Made by a program: the position numbers and the translations under genes. Positions 22,663 through 30,608 of a DNA stretch of 38,189 bases are shown here, piece by piece. The stretch comes from Elusimicrobiota bacterium. Lineage in GTDB: Bacteria > Elusimicrobiota > Elusimicrobia > Elusimicrobiales > UBA9959. The notes beneath the pieces were generated by a model. It was not told the DNA's origin, did not search any database, and was given only the letters and a program-made list of their open reading frames with translations. The stretch covers positions 1-38,189 of the forward strand of contig JAUSCK010000221.1 of assembly GCA_030651035.1 (NCBI GenBank), given 5' to 3'. The first letter of the stretch is position 1, and each line of letters begins with the position of its first letter.

Positions 22663-23397
22663 TTATTTGTCGAATTCGGTGAGGTTTTTGCGGTATTTCA
22701 GGGGGACGTTCTGGCGCTGGAGTTTAGGGTTTACCCTTTCCGCTATCGCGGCTGTCTTGAAGAAGTGCTTCCAGAGCTTCCGCACCTCCGCCTCTTTGGC
22801 GTCCTCCAGGATAAGCGCGGCGGCCAGCGGGGCGTAAACCAGTTTCCCGTTAAAATACAGCGCGGCGTTATTGCGCCGGGCGTCGTGGATTACCCAGTTG
22901 AAGGTCCCCAGCCGCGCGCGGAAATGCGGAACTAACAGGGCAAGTATATTATGGTCGGGCTCTATTTTTGAGTAAAGGGTTTTGTCCGCCAGCTCCTTGA
23001 ACCTTACGAAGCCCTTGAAGCGGTGCGCCTCGCCGCCCACCTTGGCTGAAAGGCCGTGGACTTTCTTTACCCGGTCGTCAGCCAGCATATTGTCGGCTGC
23101 CGGGCCTTTCTCCAGCAGCAGTTTCACATATTCAAATATGGCCGTTTCCGCGCCCGGGACTTCCGAGAGGAAGGCGAAGCGGATATGCTGCCAGGATTCC
23201 GCGGAGCCTCGGCGCTCTATCAGGTCCCGGGCAGTGGCCGCGCGCTGCTGGTCCGTGCCGGCATTTATAAATTCAGAGAACAGCCCCGCTTCCTCCGCGT
23301 TCTCTTTTGAAATGGCGCAGGCGTCCCCGCTGTCCAGCGCCAGCGAGAGCGCCGTCAGGAAGCCTTCAAAACAGCCGTCGTAAAGGAAAGTCTTCAT
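22663..23397 (-). CDS. DUF4130 / TIGR03915-type protein, putative DNA metabolism
   Basis: A 244-residue cytoplasmic protein matching the TIGR03915 (SAM/DUF4130) family by its start TFLYDGCFEGFLTAL, the conserved GGEAHRFKGFVRFKEL, PDHNILALLVPHFRARLGTF, NWVIHDARRNNAALYFNGK and C-terminal VPLKYRKNLTEF. It overlaps the radical SAM gene by four bases. The two families nearly always occur together and are thought to act on DNA, but the reaction is not established in my knowledge. Confidence 0.88.
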   Translation of the reverse strand: MKTFLYDGCFEGFLTALSLALDSGDACAISKENAEEAGLFSEFINAGTDQQRAATARDLIERRGSAESWQHIRFAFLSEVPGAETAIFEYVKLLLEKGPAADNMLADDRVKKVHGLSAKVGGEAHRFKGFVRFKELADKTLYSKIEPDHNILALLVPHFRARLGTFNWVIHDARRNNAALYFNGKLVYAPLAAALILEDAKEAEVRKLWKHFFKTAAIAERVNPKLQRQNVPLKYRKNLTEFDK

Positions 23398-24674
23398 AGC
23401 TGGCCGGTCACGGTCCCGGCCAGGCCCTCCTTCACCAGCTCCTTTTCGCCGAACAGGTCCAGCTGGCCGTTGGGGTTCTTGTGCTCCAGGAGTTTGATCT
23501 TTATGGCCTCCCCGGTTTCTTTTTTTAAGCCGCCGTATTTGCCGCCTGCCGTCACAAAATAGACCGCGCGCTTCATCACCACGCCCAGCTTTTTAAGGTC
23601 GTCCAGGCTTAAGGGGGCCGTGCGCCGCGCGCGCAGTATCCTTTTTGCGGAGGTCACGCCTATGCCCGGCGCCCGCAATATCTCTTCATAGGAGGCTTTG
23701 TTGACCTCAAGCGGGAAGAGATGCAGATTGTTCAGCGCCCAGACCGTCTTGGGGTCGAAAGACAGGTCCAGCGTCGGGTGTTTTTCATCCAGCAGTTCGT
23801 CCGCTTTGAAACCGTAGAAGCGCAGCAGCCAGTCGGCCTGGTAAAGGCGGTGCTCGCGCAGCAGCGGCGGGCTGAGAAGGGCGGGCAGGCGGCTGTCCTT
23901 GGTGACCGGCACAAAGGCGGAATAGTAGACCCGCTTGAGGCACATTTTGCCGTATAGGGCCTCGCTGAGCTTTATGATCTCGCGGTCGGTCTCGGGCGTG
24001 GCGCCTATTATAAGCTGGGTGCTCTGCCCGGCAGGGGCGAAGGCGGGGGAACTTTTGATAGAGCGCCGCTCGTCCTTCGAGGCGGAAATTTTCTGCGCCA
24101 GGCGGCTCATGGGCCCCAGCACGGTCTCTTTCGTCTTGCCCGGGGCCAGCAGGCGCAGGCTCTTGTCGGTGGGCAGCTCTATGTTCACGCTCACCCGGTC
24201 CGCCCAGAGGCCGGCCTGGTCAATAAGGGCCTGGTCCGCGCCCGGTATCACCTTCATGTGCACGTAGCCGTTGAAGCGGAAGACCTGCCGGAGCTTTCGC
24301 ACCGCCTCCAGCATAAGTTCCATGGTGCGGTCCGGGGATACTGTTATTCCTGAGCTGAGGAACAGCCCCTCAATATAATTCCTTTTATAAAATTCGAAGG
24401 TGAGGCCGGCTATCTCGTCCGGGGTAAGTATGGCTTTGGGGGTGTCGTTCGTCCGGCGGTTCACGCAATAAGCGCAGTCGTAGACGCACTCGTTGGTCAT
24501 CAGTATCTTTAAAAGTGAGATGCAGCGGCCGTCGGCGGTCCAGCTGTGGCAGACGCCGCTCAGGTGGGCCGCCCCGGTGCCGCCGGCGCCGCCGCGGTCC
24601 GAGCCGCTTGAGGCGCAGGAGGCGTCGTACTTGGCGGAATCCGCCAGTATCTCCAGTTTTTTCTCTAAATCCAT
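23394..24674 (-). CDS. Radical SAM protein with C-terminal helix-hairpin-helix (TIGR03916-type)
   Basis: A 426-residue protein described in family databases as a putative DNA modification/repair radical SAM protein. The cluster motif is CVYDCAYC (Cys63, Cys67, Cys70; spacing CX3CX2C). Three more cysteines upstream (20, 42, 51) might bind another metal site. The C-terminal part has a helix-hairpin-helix, EEILRAPGIGVTSAKRILRA (about 336-356), a DNA-contact motif. The near-terminal QLDLFGEK resembles a peptide used by DNA-processing proteins. Co-transcribed with the DUF4130 gene. Confidence 0.9.
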   Translation of the reverse strand: MDLEKKLEILADSAKYDASCASSGSDRGGAGGTGAAHLSGVCHSWTADGRCISLLKILMTNECVYDCAYCVNRRTNDTPKAILTPDEIAGLTFEFYKRNYIEGLFLSSGITVSPDRTMELMLEAVRKLRQVFRFNGYVHMKVIPGADQALIDQAGLWADRVSVNIELPTDKSLRLLAPGKTKETVLGPMSRLAQKISASKDERRSIKSSPAFAPAGQSTQLIIGATPETDREIIKLSEALYGKMCLKRVYYSAFVPVTKDSRLPALLSPPLLREHRLYQADWLLRFYGFKADELLDEKHPTLDLSFDPKTVWALNNLHLFPLEVNKASYEEILRAPGIGVTSAKRILRARRTAPLSLDDLKKLGVVMKRAVYFVTAGGKYGGLKKETGEAIKIKLLEHKNPNGQLDLFGEKELVKEGLAGTVTGQL

Positions 24675-24826
24675 ATAAATATTCTAGCAAACGAACCCGT
24701 CAAGGGCGTGTCGCGTTGGAAAACGGCGAAATTACAAGAATAGTGCCAGGACTTACGATATTATACGGCAGGAAGCGCGGTTTGGCAACCCTTTTGCACC
24801 AGCGAACAAGATAGCAGAAGCCCGCG

Positions 24827-24857
24827 AATGAACTTTTTTCCGGGTTCCGGCACTAAC
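24827..24857 (+). promoter_or_regulatory. Candidate ECF promoter, motif 2 copy C
   Basis: Reads AATGAACTTTT-N10-CGGCACTAAC. GAACTT resembles the classic ECF -35 box (GGAACTT). The same boxes with the same spacer occur at 26354-26384. The end of CGGCACT is 38 bases before ATG 24892, the same distance as at the other copy. This copy would drive the small exported protein and probably the sigma/anti-sigma genes behind it. The rest of 24675-24891 holds no gene that I can see. Confidence 0.65.
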
Positions 24858-24891
24858 GGGATACAAGACTTTTCCAGAGAGGTGCCTGATT

Positions 24892-25206
24892 ATGTCCAGA
24901 AAAGCGTTTTATGCGGTGTTGGCGGCGGCATTATGTTTATCTGTCCCGGCGGTAGTTTGGGCCGTGTATCAGGATAATACCAATGCGATATATTGCGATG
25001 ACCCCGCGAACCCGGTCTGCGGGCTTTACCGGGTGTGCCGGCCGATACTGGACCAGTACCCGGAATCCGAGATCACCGAGAAAGGAAAGGACTGCACGCT
25101 GACGATAGAGTCGCGCCAGATAATTATCCGCAGGAAAAGGGTGGGCGATGTTGCGGGGTATTTCTTTTACGCGCACCAGGTGCCGGTAGTGAAAAAAGCC
25201 TCGTGA
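24892..25206 (+). CDS. Small exported cysteine-containing protein (unknown)
   Basis: A 104-residue protein with signal peptide (KAFYAVLAAALCLSVPAVVWA); AGAGGTG precedes the ATG. The mature part has four Cys residues (YCDDPANPVCGLYRVC and DC), which could form two disulfides, and a basic strand RQIIIRRKRVGDV. I do not recognise a family. It sits directly before the second ECF sigma gene and under the motif 2 promoter, so it may be a sensor, feedback or envelope component of that system. Confidence 0.7.
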   Translation: MSRKAFYAVLAAALCLSVPAVVWAVYQDNTNAIYCDDPANPVCGLYRVCRPILDQYPESEITEKGKDCTLTIESRQIIIRRKRVGDVAGYFFYAHQVPVVKKAS

Positions 25207-25264
25207 CAGAGAAAAGTTTGCGGCCGCGGGGTAATAACCATATAATTATTGTTTGGCCAGCTTA

Positions 25265-25861
25265 ATGGAACACCCGGACAGAAAAGAACTAATAGAACTG
25301 GAAAACAGCCTGATCTCGCGCTTTATTGGCGGTGACGCAGAGGCCTTCGCCGGCTTGGTGGATATCTACAAGGACAGGGTACACCAGTTCATACTCTGCA
25401 TCCTGGGCCCCGACAGGGAGGCTGAGGATATCGCGCAGGAAGTTTTTATTCAGATCTACAAGTCGCTGGGCGCCTTCCGGCGCGAGTCGTCGTTCGGCAC
25501 CTGGGCCTACTCCTTAACGCGCAATGTCTGCCGGCGCAGGCTGCGGGACAGGGGCCGCGAAGCCGGCTTGTTCAGCGGCGATGACGGCGAGAGCGGCGGC
25601 GAGCCGCGGGACGCGGCGCCTTCCGTCGAGATAAAGTTCGAGAACGAGGAAACGGGGAAGATCATCCGCGCAGCGGTGGACGGGTTATCGCCCCTGCACC
25701 GCTCCGTGATCTTCCTGAGCTGCTGGGAGCATCTTTCGTACAAGGAGATAGCCGCCGCGCTCGATATTCCCATAGGCACCGTGCGTTCCCGCATACATAA
25801 TGCCCTGGCGGCCCTTTCCACGCGGCTCAAACCGGTTCTGGCGGAGGAGAAACAGCCATGA
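25265..25861 (+). CDS. ECF-family RNA polymerase sigma factor, module 2
   Basis: A 198-residue sigma factor of the RpoE-like ECF type. Region 2 covers about residues 15-85 (LVDIYKDRVHQFILCILG, DREAEDIAQEVFIQIYKSLG, SSFGTWAYSLTRNVCRRRLR). Region 4 covers about residues 130-190 (GLSPLHRSVIFLSCWEHLSY, KEIAAALDIPIGTVRSRIHN). ATG 25265 is used; a TTG four codons earlier is possible and neither has a clear ribosome binding site. It overlaps the anti-sigma gene by four bases. Confidence 0.95.
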   Translation: MEHPDRKELIELENSLISRFIGGDAEAFAGLVDIYKDRVHQFILCILGPDREAEDIAQEVFIQIYKSLGAFRRESSFGTWAYSLTRNVCRRRLRDRGREAGLFSGDDGESGGEPRDAAPSVEIKFENEETGKIIRAAVDGLSPLHRSVIFLSCWEHLSYKEIAAALDIPIGTVRSRIHNALAALSTRLKPVLAEEKQP

Positions 25862-26352
25862 AACATCTTGCTGATGAAGAGTTTACGGACCATCTTTTGG
25901 GTGAGACGGCGCCCGGGAGAAGAAAAGAGACGGCGGCTCATCTCCACGCCTGTCCCGCCTGCCGGAGCCGGCTGGCTGCGCTGCGCGCCGCCGCCTCCGC
26001 CGTTGCCGCTGTTCCCCCGGCGCCGGTTTCGGCGGATTTTACAGCAAAGCTCATGGCAAGGATCGGGGAGGGGGAAAAGGCCGCTCCCGCCGAACATATC
26101 GGCATCTTTTCCTGGCCGGCCCCATGGAAATTGGTTTTTGCGGCCTGCGCGCTAATGTTGTTCGCTGCCGCTTTCTTCCGCCCGGGAGGTGCCCCGGTCC
26201 CAGCCACATCTAGAATTCTTTACCTGGCGGACGGGCCGGCTACGCCGGTAAGGCTCGCCGGCCTGGTTTCGCCCGCCCAGCCAGGTGTCGAAGCGAAGTC
26301 CGGCGGAATATATTTCTCGGATTCCTGCAGAACAGCCGGATGCGGGCTTTGA
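25858..26352 (+). CDS. Zinc-binding (ZAS) anti-sigma factor, module 2
   Basis: A 164-residue membrane protein. The N-terminal cytoplasmic domain has the ZAS motif HLHACPAC (His28-X3-Cys32-X2-Cys35), typical of anti-sigma factors that hold ECF sigmas and often sense redox or envelope stress. One membrane segment lies near residues 88-106 (WKLVFAACALMLFAAAFF). The periplasmic tail of about 55 residues is Pro/Gly-rich and carries two Cys near its end (SCRTAGCGL), a possible disulfide switch. Translation is coupled to the sigma gene. Confidence 0.9.
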   Translation: MKHLADEEFTDHLLGETAPGRRKETAAHLHACPACRSRLAALRAAASAVAAVPPAPVSADFTAKLMARIGEGEKAAPAEHIGIFSWPAPWKLVFAACALMLFAAAFFRPGGAPVPATSRILYLADGPATPVRLAGLVSPAQPGVEAKSGGIYFSDSCRTAGCGL

Positions 26353-26353
26353 A

Positions 26354-26384
26354 AATGAACTTTTACGGCTTTCCCGGCACTGAC
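26354..26384 (+). promoter_or_regulatory. Candidate ECF promoter, motif 2 copy D
   Basis: Reads AATGAACTTTT-N10-CGGCACTGAC and begins two bases after the anti-sigma stop codon. Both boxes, the spacer length and the 38-base distance to the next ATG match copy C at 24827-24857, while the N10 segments differ. It should drive the STN-TPR gene. Confidence 0.65.
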
Positions 26385-26418
26385 TGTACGACAACCGTTA
26401 GTCAAAAGGAGAATTGAT

Positions 26419-27747
26419 ATGAAAAAGATGCTGACCATTATGTTCCTTATCCAAAGCGCGGCGATTACCGCTTTGACGCCGGTCCTTGCCGCCGAGCCGC
26501 TCTCCGCCTTCCCGGGCGTTCCGGAGGTTACCGGGGCCGCGGCGGAGAAGAAAGTTAATGTGCGATTCAGGAATATTTCCCTTCCGGAATTCTTTAAATA
26601 CGTTTCAAGGGAAACCGGGCTGACCTTCAGACTGGCCGACCCGGAGCTTAACACCGTGCATACTACGATCTATATGAAAGATTCATCTATTTCTGCGTTG
26701 ATGGAGATATTCGTCAAGTCTAAGAGTTTGGAATTTCAGCGCGACCCGCAGGACGGCGCCTACTTGGTAAAAAGAGCGAAGAAGCCGGCGGTTTTTCCGC
26801 CGTTAACCAGGAAAGAACTGGAAGACCCGCTCCTCCAAAGAGTGGTAAATAAAAAAGTCCGGCTGAAAGAAGTCGCTCTTGCCAACTTCCTGGACACGGT
26901 TTCAGAGCAGACTAAAATAAATTTTATTATTACCGGGGACACTCCCGATATCAGGGTAACTACCGAGTTGAATAACACCACGGTGGTAGACATCTTACAG
27001 TTCCTAAAAAGCCGGGGGCTCGAGTATTCCAGGATCACGGACACCAGTCTCTTTATCGTCCGGCCAGCCGGGGACGGCGCCGAGAGGTTCTCTAAAGCCG
27101 AGACAGCGTTCAATGAAAAGAAATATGAGGATTCCGCCGCTCTTTACAGGGAGATCGCCGGCAAGAATCCTGACTCCGACATGGCCGATTACGCGCTGCT
27201 TATGAGCGCGGTCAGCTATGACTGGCTGGCGGCCCGGGATAATTCCCCGGCGGCCCTCAAATCGGAAGAGGAGGCTTTGCGGGCCCTTATAATGGATTAT
27301 CCGGCAAGTTCCCGCCTGGGAGACGCCTACCTGTACCTGGGTCAGATATATTCCGGCCATGCCGGAGCGGCCATAAAAGACATTGACTGTAAAAAAGCCC
27401 TCGGATTCTACGCGCTGGCTATTGAGAAAACTTACCGGGACTGGGTGAAGGCGCAGGCCGAGGTCAGGATGGGGCAGTGCTACGAACGGGCCGGTGACAG
27501 GCTTAAGGCGCTGGTTGTTTACAAGGAAGCCGCAAGGAAGTACCCGGACGAAGAGATCGTTAAATCCATACAGCCGCTCATCGATGGACAGAAAACGCTT
27601 CTGAACGCCGGGATCGAACTGGAAAACAGCGGCGAATATGAGCTGGCCGTCAGAATTTATGAAACGGTTTTAAAGAAAGACCCCGGCTCGGATACGGCAA
27701 GGGAGGCGGCGCGCCGTATTGAGATCTGCAAGAGCGGCCGCCATTAG
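26419..27747 (+). CDS. Exported STN-STN-TPR protein without a secretin channel
   Basis: A 442-residue protein with signal peptide (MKKMLTIMFLIQSAAITALT...). Residues 45-118 and 146-215 are two STN/secretin-N0-like domains: VNVRFRNISLPEFFKYVSRE with TIYMKDSSISALMEIF, and VRLKEVALANFLDTVSEQ with TELNNTTVVDILQFL. Residues 222-437 are tetratricopeptide repeats (KAETAFNEKKYEDSAALYRE, GDAYLYLGQIYSG, GQCYERAGDRLKALVVYKEA, LENSGEYELAVRIYETVLKK). STN domains usually precede a secretin pore or TonB barrel; neither is present. The ribosome binding site is AGGAG. It is the likely output of ECF module 2; an envelope scaffold or sensor role is only inference. Confidence 0.85.
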   Translation: MKKMLTIMFLIQSAAITALTPVLAAEPLSAFPGVPEVTGAAAEKKVNVRFRNISLPEFFKYVSRETGLTFRLADPELNTVHTTIYMKDSSISALMEIFVKSKSLEFQRDPQDGAYLVKRAKKPAVFPPLTRKELEDPLLQRVVNKKVRLKEVALANFLDTVSEQTKINFIITGDTPDIRVTTELNNTTVVDILQFLKSRGLEYSRITDTSLFIVRPAGDGAERFSKAETAFNEKKYEDSAALYREIAGKNPDSDMADYALLMSAVSYDWLAARDNSPAALKSEEEALRALIMDYPASSRLGDAYLYLGQIYSGHAGAAIKDIDCKKALGFYALAIEKTYRDWVKAQAEVRMGQCYERAGDRLKALVVYKEAARKYPDEEIVKSIQPLIDGQKTLLNAGIELENSGEYELAVRIYETVLKKDPGSDTAREAARRIEICKSGRH

Positions 27748-27780
27748 ATTCCCGCATTACATAGGCCGCTTGGTATTTTC

Positions 27781-28019
27781 ATGTTATAACTGAGCAACAT
27801 AGAATCTGCACCCAGGGAAAAAGTTTATATTTACGCGCTGGCCGCCGTCTCCGGCATCGCTATCACGGGCACGCTGTTCGCCTCTGTTTATTAATGCTGC
27901 TGGACAGGAAGCCCCCTTCCGCCTACCTGCTGGTCTCTTTCGCCTTTTTCCTGGCCGGGATGAGCTTTTATTCTGAATTTGCGAGTAATGCCGCTCCCGT
28001 ACTGCAGAATTCAGGCTAA
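27781..28019 (+). pseudogene. Decayed or overlapping small membrane ORFs
   Basis: In the frame of ATG 27781 the reading is ML, stop, then an open stretch with a hydrophobic segment (VYIYALAAVSGIAITGTLFA) ending at TAA 27892-27894. ATG 27894 overlaps that stop in another frame and encodes 41 residues with a second hydrophobic segment (AYLLVSFAFFLAGMSFYSEF). Codon use is GC-rich like the neighbours, which suggests real coding history. It is either a two-helix membrane gene broken by a nonsense and a frameshift change, or a tiny coupled ORF pair. No ribosome binding site is visible. Confidence 0.35.
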
Positions 28020-28053
28020 TAATTTTGTTTAATAAGAGTCAGAGGTGGCTACA

Positions 28054-28479
28054 ATGGAAAATCCCGGTTTTGCAAGCTCTGCCGATAAACTCGTGCTGAT
28101 AGTCGACGACGAGAAAGGCATCAGGGAATTATTGGAGATCGTAGTGCGGAGAGAGGGCTTCCGGGCCGAGCTGTCCGAGGACGGCGAAGACGCCCTGAAC
28201 AAGGCCCGCACGCTCTCGCCGGACATAATTATTCTGGACCTTATGCTCCCGAAATCGGGGGGGTTTGAGGTATTGCACGAACTCCAGGCGGAGGAAACCG
28301 CCAATATCCCTATTATCGTCATTACGGGCCGCAACATGGACCGCTCTACCGCCGACATGATCAGGCGGGAGGCCAATGTCCGGGAATACATAGAAAAGCC
28401 TCTCAAAACAGAGGTGCTGGCGGCCCGGCTGCATCAACTCCTTAAAACCCGGCCGCCGGCCAGGAAGCCCGGCAAATAG
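28054..28479 (+). CDS. Single-domain response regulator (CheY-like receiver)
   Basis: A 141-residue receiver domain with no output domain. Visible residues are the acidic pair in LVLIVDDEKGIRELLEIV, the phospho-acceptor Asp in IIILDLMLPKSGG, the Thr in IIVITGRN, and the Lys in EYIEKPL. It would be phosphorylated by a histidine kinase not present in this window and act through protein contacts. ATG 28054 follows AGAGGTGG at good distance; an in-frame GTG three codons upstream is less likely. Confidence 0.93.
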   Translation: MENPGFASSADKLVLIVDDEKGIRELLEIVVRREGFRAELSEDGEDALNKARTLSPDIIILDLMLPKSGGFEVLHELQAEETANIPIIVITGRNMDRSTADMIRREANVREYIEKPLKTEVLAARLHQLLKTRPPARKPGK

Positions 28480-28512
28480 CGCGCGGATACTACACTTAGG
28501 AGGGGCAATACA

Positions 28513-28878
28513 ATGGAACAGTACTGGAAATGGTTCGTTGAGGTAGTCACAACAAAGTATACTCAGTTCGACGGCCGCGCGCACCGCGAGGAATACTGGG
28601 GGTTTTTCCTGGTGTATTTCGTGATCTATCTTGTGCTGCTGCTCCTGGGAAAGACGACCGGCCTGAGTTTTATCGGCCTGCTTTTTTCGCTGGGGACGCT
28701 GCTGCCTTCGCTCGCGGCGGGGGCCAGGCGCCTGCACGACACCGACCGCACGGGGTGGTGGCAATTGATCTGTATTATTCCGATCCTTGGCGTGATAGTG
28801 CTGCTGGTGCTGCTGGCGCAGGAAGGCCAGGCCGGCGAGAACCAGTACGGCGCCGACCCCAGGCAGCCTGCCGCTTAG
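28513..28878 (+). CDS. DUF805 family membrane protein
   Basis: A 121-residue integral membrane protein. The family pattern is visible: FDGRAHREEYWGFFLVYFVI, hydrophobic segments near residues 28-46, 50-66 and 85-101, and the basic ARRLHDTDRTGWW before the last helix. DUF805 proteins have no settled function. Ribosome binding site AGGAGG precedes the ATG. Confidence 0.92.
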   Translation: MEQYWKWFVEVVTTKYTQFDGRAHREEYWGFFLVYFVIYLVLLLLGKTTGLSFIGLLFSLGTLLPSLAAGARRLHDTDRTGWWQLICIIPILGVIVLLVLLAQEGQAGENQYGADPRQPAA

Positions 28879-28954
28879 GCGCGCTGATAAACCTGTGCCG
28901 CACGAGCGGGGCGACGCCCCCAAAATCAGGTGCCGCGGTAAAGGAAACGCCCGC

Positions 28955-30448
28955 ATGCTCCTGAGCGCCGCAATATTCGCCATGCTCGGCGCCGCGGCCG
29001 CGGCGCAGGAGGCTCCCGCCGTTTCCTCAGCCGCCGTGCAGCGGCAGGCCGCGGGAATTAAAGTCACCCGCGACAAGGACCTCGTTTCCGTAGACAATTT
29101 CCCCTCAGAAGCGCTGGGCAACCTGCGCACCCTGCGCATCCTGCTCCCCCCGGGCTACGACGGCTCCGGAGAGGCCTATCCCGTAGTTTATATGCACGAC
29201 CGGCAGAACCTGTTCTCGAAAAAGACCGCGGCCCACGGCATGGAGTGGGAAGCCGACGAAACCGCCGGCCGCCTGATCGGCGGGAAGAAAACCCGGCCGT
29301 TCATTATTGTGGGCATCGATAACACGCCCGCGCGGGTGAGCGAATACACCCAGACGCGCGACGAAAAAAGCGGCGAAGGCGGCGCCGCGGAAGAGTACGC
29401 GCGGTTCCTCGAGCGCGAGGTGGTGCCCTACGTGGACGGGCTTTACCGCACGATCCCGCGCAGGCAGGGGCGCGCCGTCATGGGCTCCTCCCTGGGCGGC
29501 CTGGTATCGCTTTACATACTGGCGACGCGGCCGCAGACCTTCTCCATGGCCGGGGTCATGTCCCCGTCGCTGTGGTGGGGGCAGCGCTCCATCTTCGGCC
29601 TTGTGGAGCGCTCCACCATCCCCGCCGACGCGAAGATCTGGCTGGATATGGGGATGCGCGAGAGCAGCGAAGAAACGGTGCCCGACGCCATCGATATGGA
29701 GCGGCTCCTGCAGGCCCGCGGCCTGCGCTACGGCGAGAACCTGCTGTTCATGCTGGATGGCCCCGCGGCGCACAACGAGGCCGCCTGGGCGCGGCGCCTG
29801 CATAACCCGCTCCAGTGGTTCTTCGGGCCGGCCGCGGGCGAGGTCGTGGAGGCGCGCGGCGTCGTTTCCGAAGATAAACTCGCGCTGAACGGCGAGCCGG
29901 CAAGCGCCCGGTTCTGGGGGCGGCTGCGCTTCTCCTCCGGTATTTCCTGCGACTATATACCGGACGCCGTCGCCGCTTCCCCGCCGCTTCTGTCCTGGAA
30001 GGACGCGAAGCTCAGCGTCGTCAGCGGCGCGGAACCGCGGGCCGTGAAGCTGACGGGGCGCTTCGGGAGCCGCCCGTTCTCCGCCGCGCTCCGTATCGTG
30101 AAATACCTTTCACCGTGGACGGACCTGGCGCTTACCGTCGCGCTGCCGAAGGGAACGCCTGCCGGCGCAGAAATATACATCGCCGGCAGCCAGGACGAAC
30201 TCGGCGGCTGGGACCCGGGAAAGATCAAGCTCTCGCCGGTGCCGGGCAAGCCCCTTGAACGGGTATTCAGGGCCCGCTTCAGGCGCGGCGCGGCGGTCTC
30301 TTTCAAATTCACGCGCGGCTCCTGGAAAACCGTGGAAAAAGACCGCGACGGCGGCGAAGTCCCGGACCATACCCTCGTCTTCGGGGAAGCGGCCATGACC
30401 GCGCGCGTGCGAGTGGCGCGCTGGGCCGACGCCGCGGCGGCAAAGTGA
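28955..30448 (+). CDS. Exported esterase with C-terminal CBM20-like domain
   Basis: A 497-residue exported alpha/beta-hydrolase of the esterase D / enterochelin-esterase type. The signal peptide is MLLSAAIFAMLGAAAAA; an upstream GTG adds 20 non-signal residues. The hydrolase part (about 40-300) has PVVYMHDRQNLFS, FIIVGIDNTP, the nucleophile elbow MGSSLGGLVSLY and a likely catalytic His in AAHNEAAW. After a beta-rich middle part, about the last 110 residues resemble a starch-binding CBM20 fold (IYIAGSQDELGGWDPGKIKL, FTRGSWKTVEKDRDG). Attack on ester groups of a polysaccharide or storage glucan is plausible but inferred. Confidence 0.85.
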   Translation: MLLSAAIFAMLGAAAAAQEAPAVSSAAVQRQAAGIKVTRDKDLVSVDNFPSEALGNLRTLRILLPPGYDGSGEAYPVVYMHDRQNLFSKKTAAHGMEWEADETAGRLIGGKKTRPFIIVGIDNTPARVSEYTQTRDEKSGEGGAAEEYARFLEREVVPYVDGLYRTIPRRQGRAVMGSSLGGLVSLYILATRPQTFSMAGVMSPSLWWGQRSIFGLVERSTIPADAKIWLDMGMRESSEETVPDAIDMERLLQARGLRYGENLLFMLDGPAAHNEAAWARRLHNPLQWFFGPAAGEVVEARGVVSEDKLALNGEPASARFWGRLRFSSGISCDYIPDAVAASPPLLSWKDAKLSVVSGAEPRAVKLTGRFGSRPFSAALRIVKYLSPWTDLALTVALPKGTPAGAEIYIAGSQDELGGWDPGKIKLSPVPGKPLERVFRARFRRGAAVSFKFTRGSWKTVEKDRDGGEVPDHTLVFGEAAMTARVRVARWADAAAAK

Positions 30449-30544
30449 TATTGCGCAACGGATAATCAAGGCGGGGCTTCAGGAAAAGCTTCCCTGGCGG
30501 CCCTGGGCCTTTAGTCCCACTTTTGTCCTTCCCCTTTGCCTCTA

Positions 30545-30572
30545 TTGCGGACGGCTTTAAATTCTCTATAAT
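30545..30572 (+). promoter_or_regulatory. Sigma-70-type promoter of the 30609 gene
   Basis: TTGCGG at 30545-30550, a 16-base spacer, then a perfect TATAAT at 30567-30572; ATG 30609 follows 36 bases later. Confidence 0.6.
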
Positions 30573-30608
30573 CAAGGTTGAGGGTTTTGCGGAACGAGGA
30601 TACGGATA

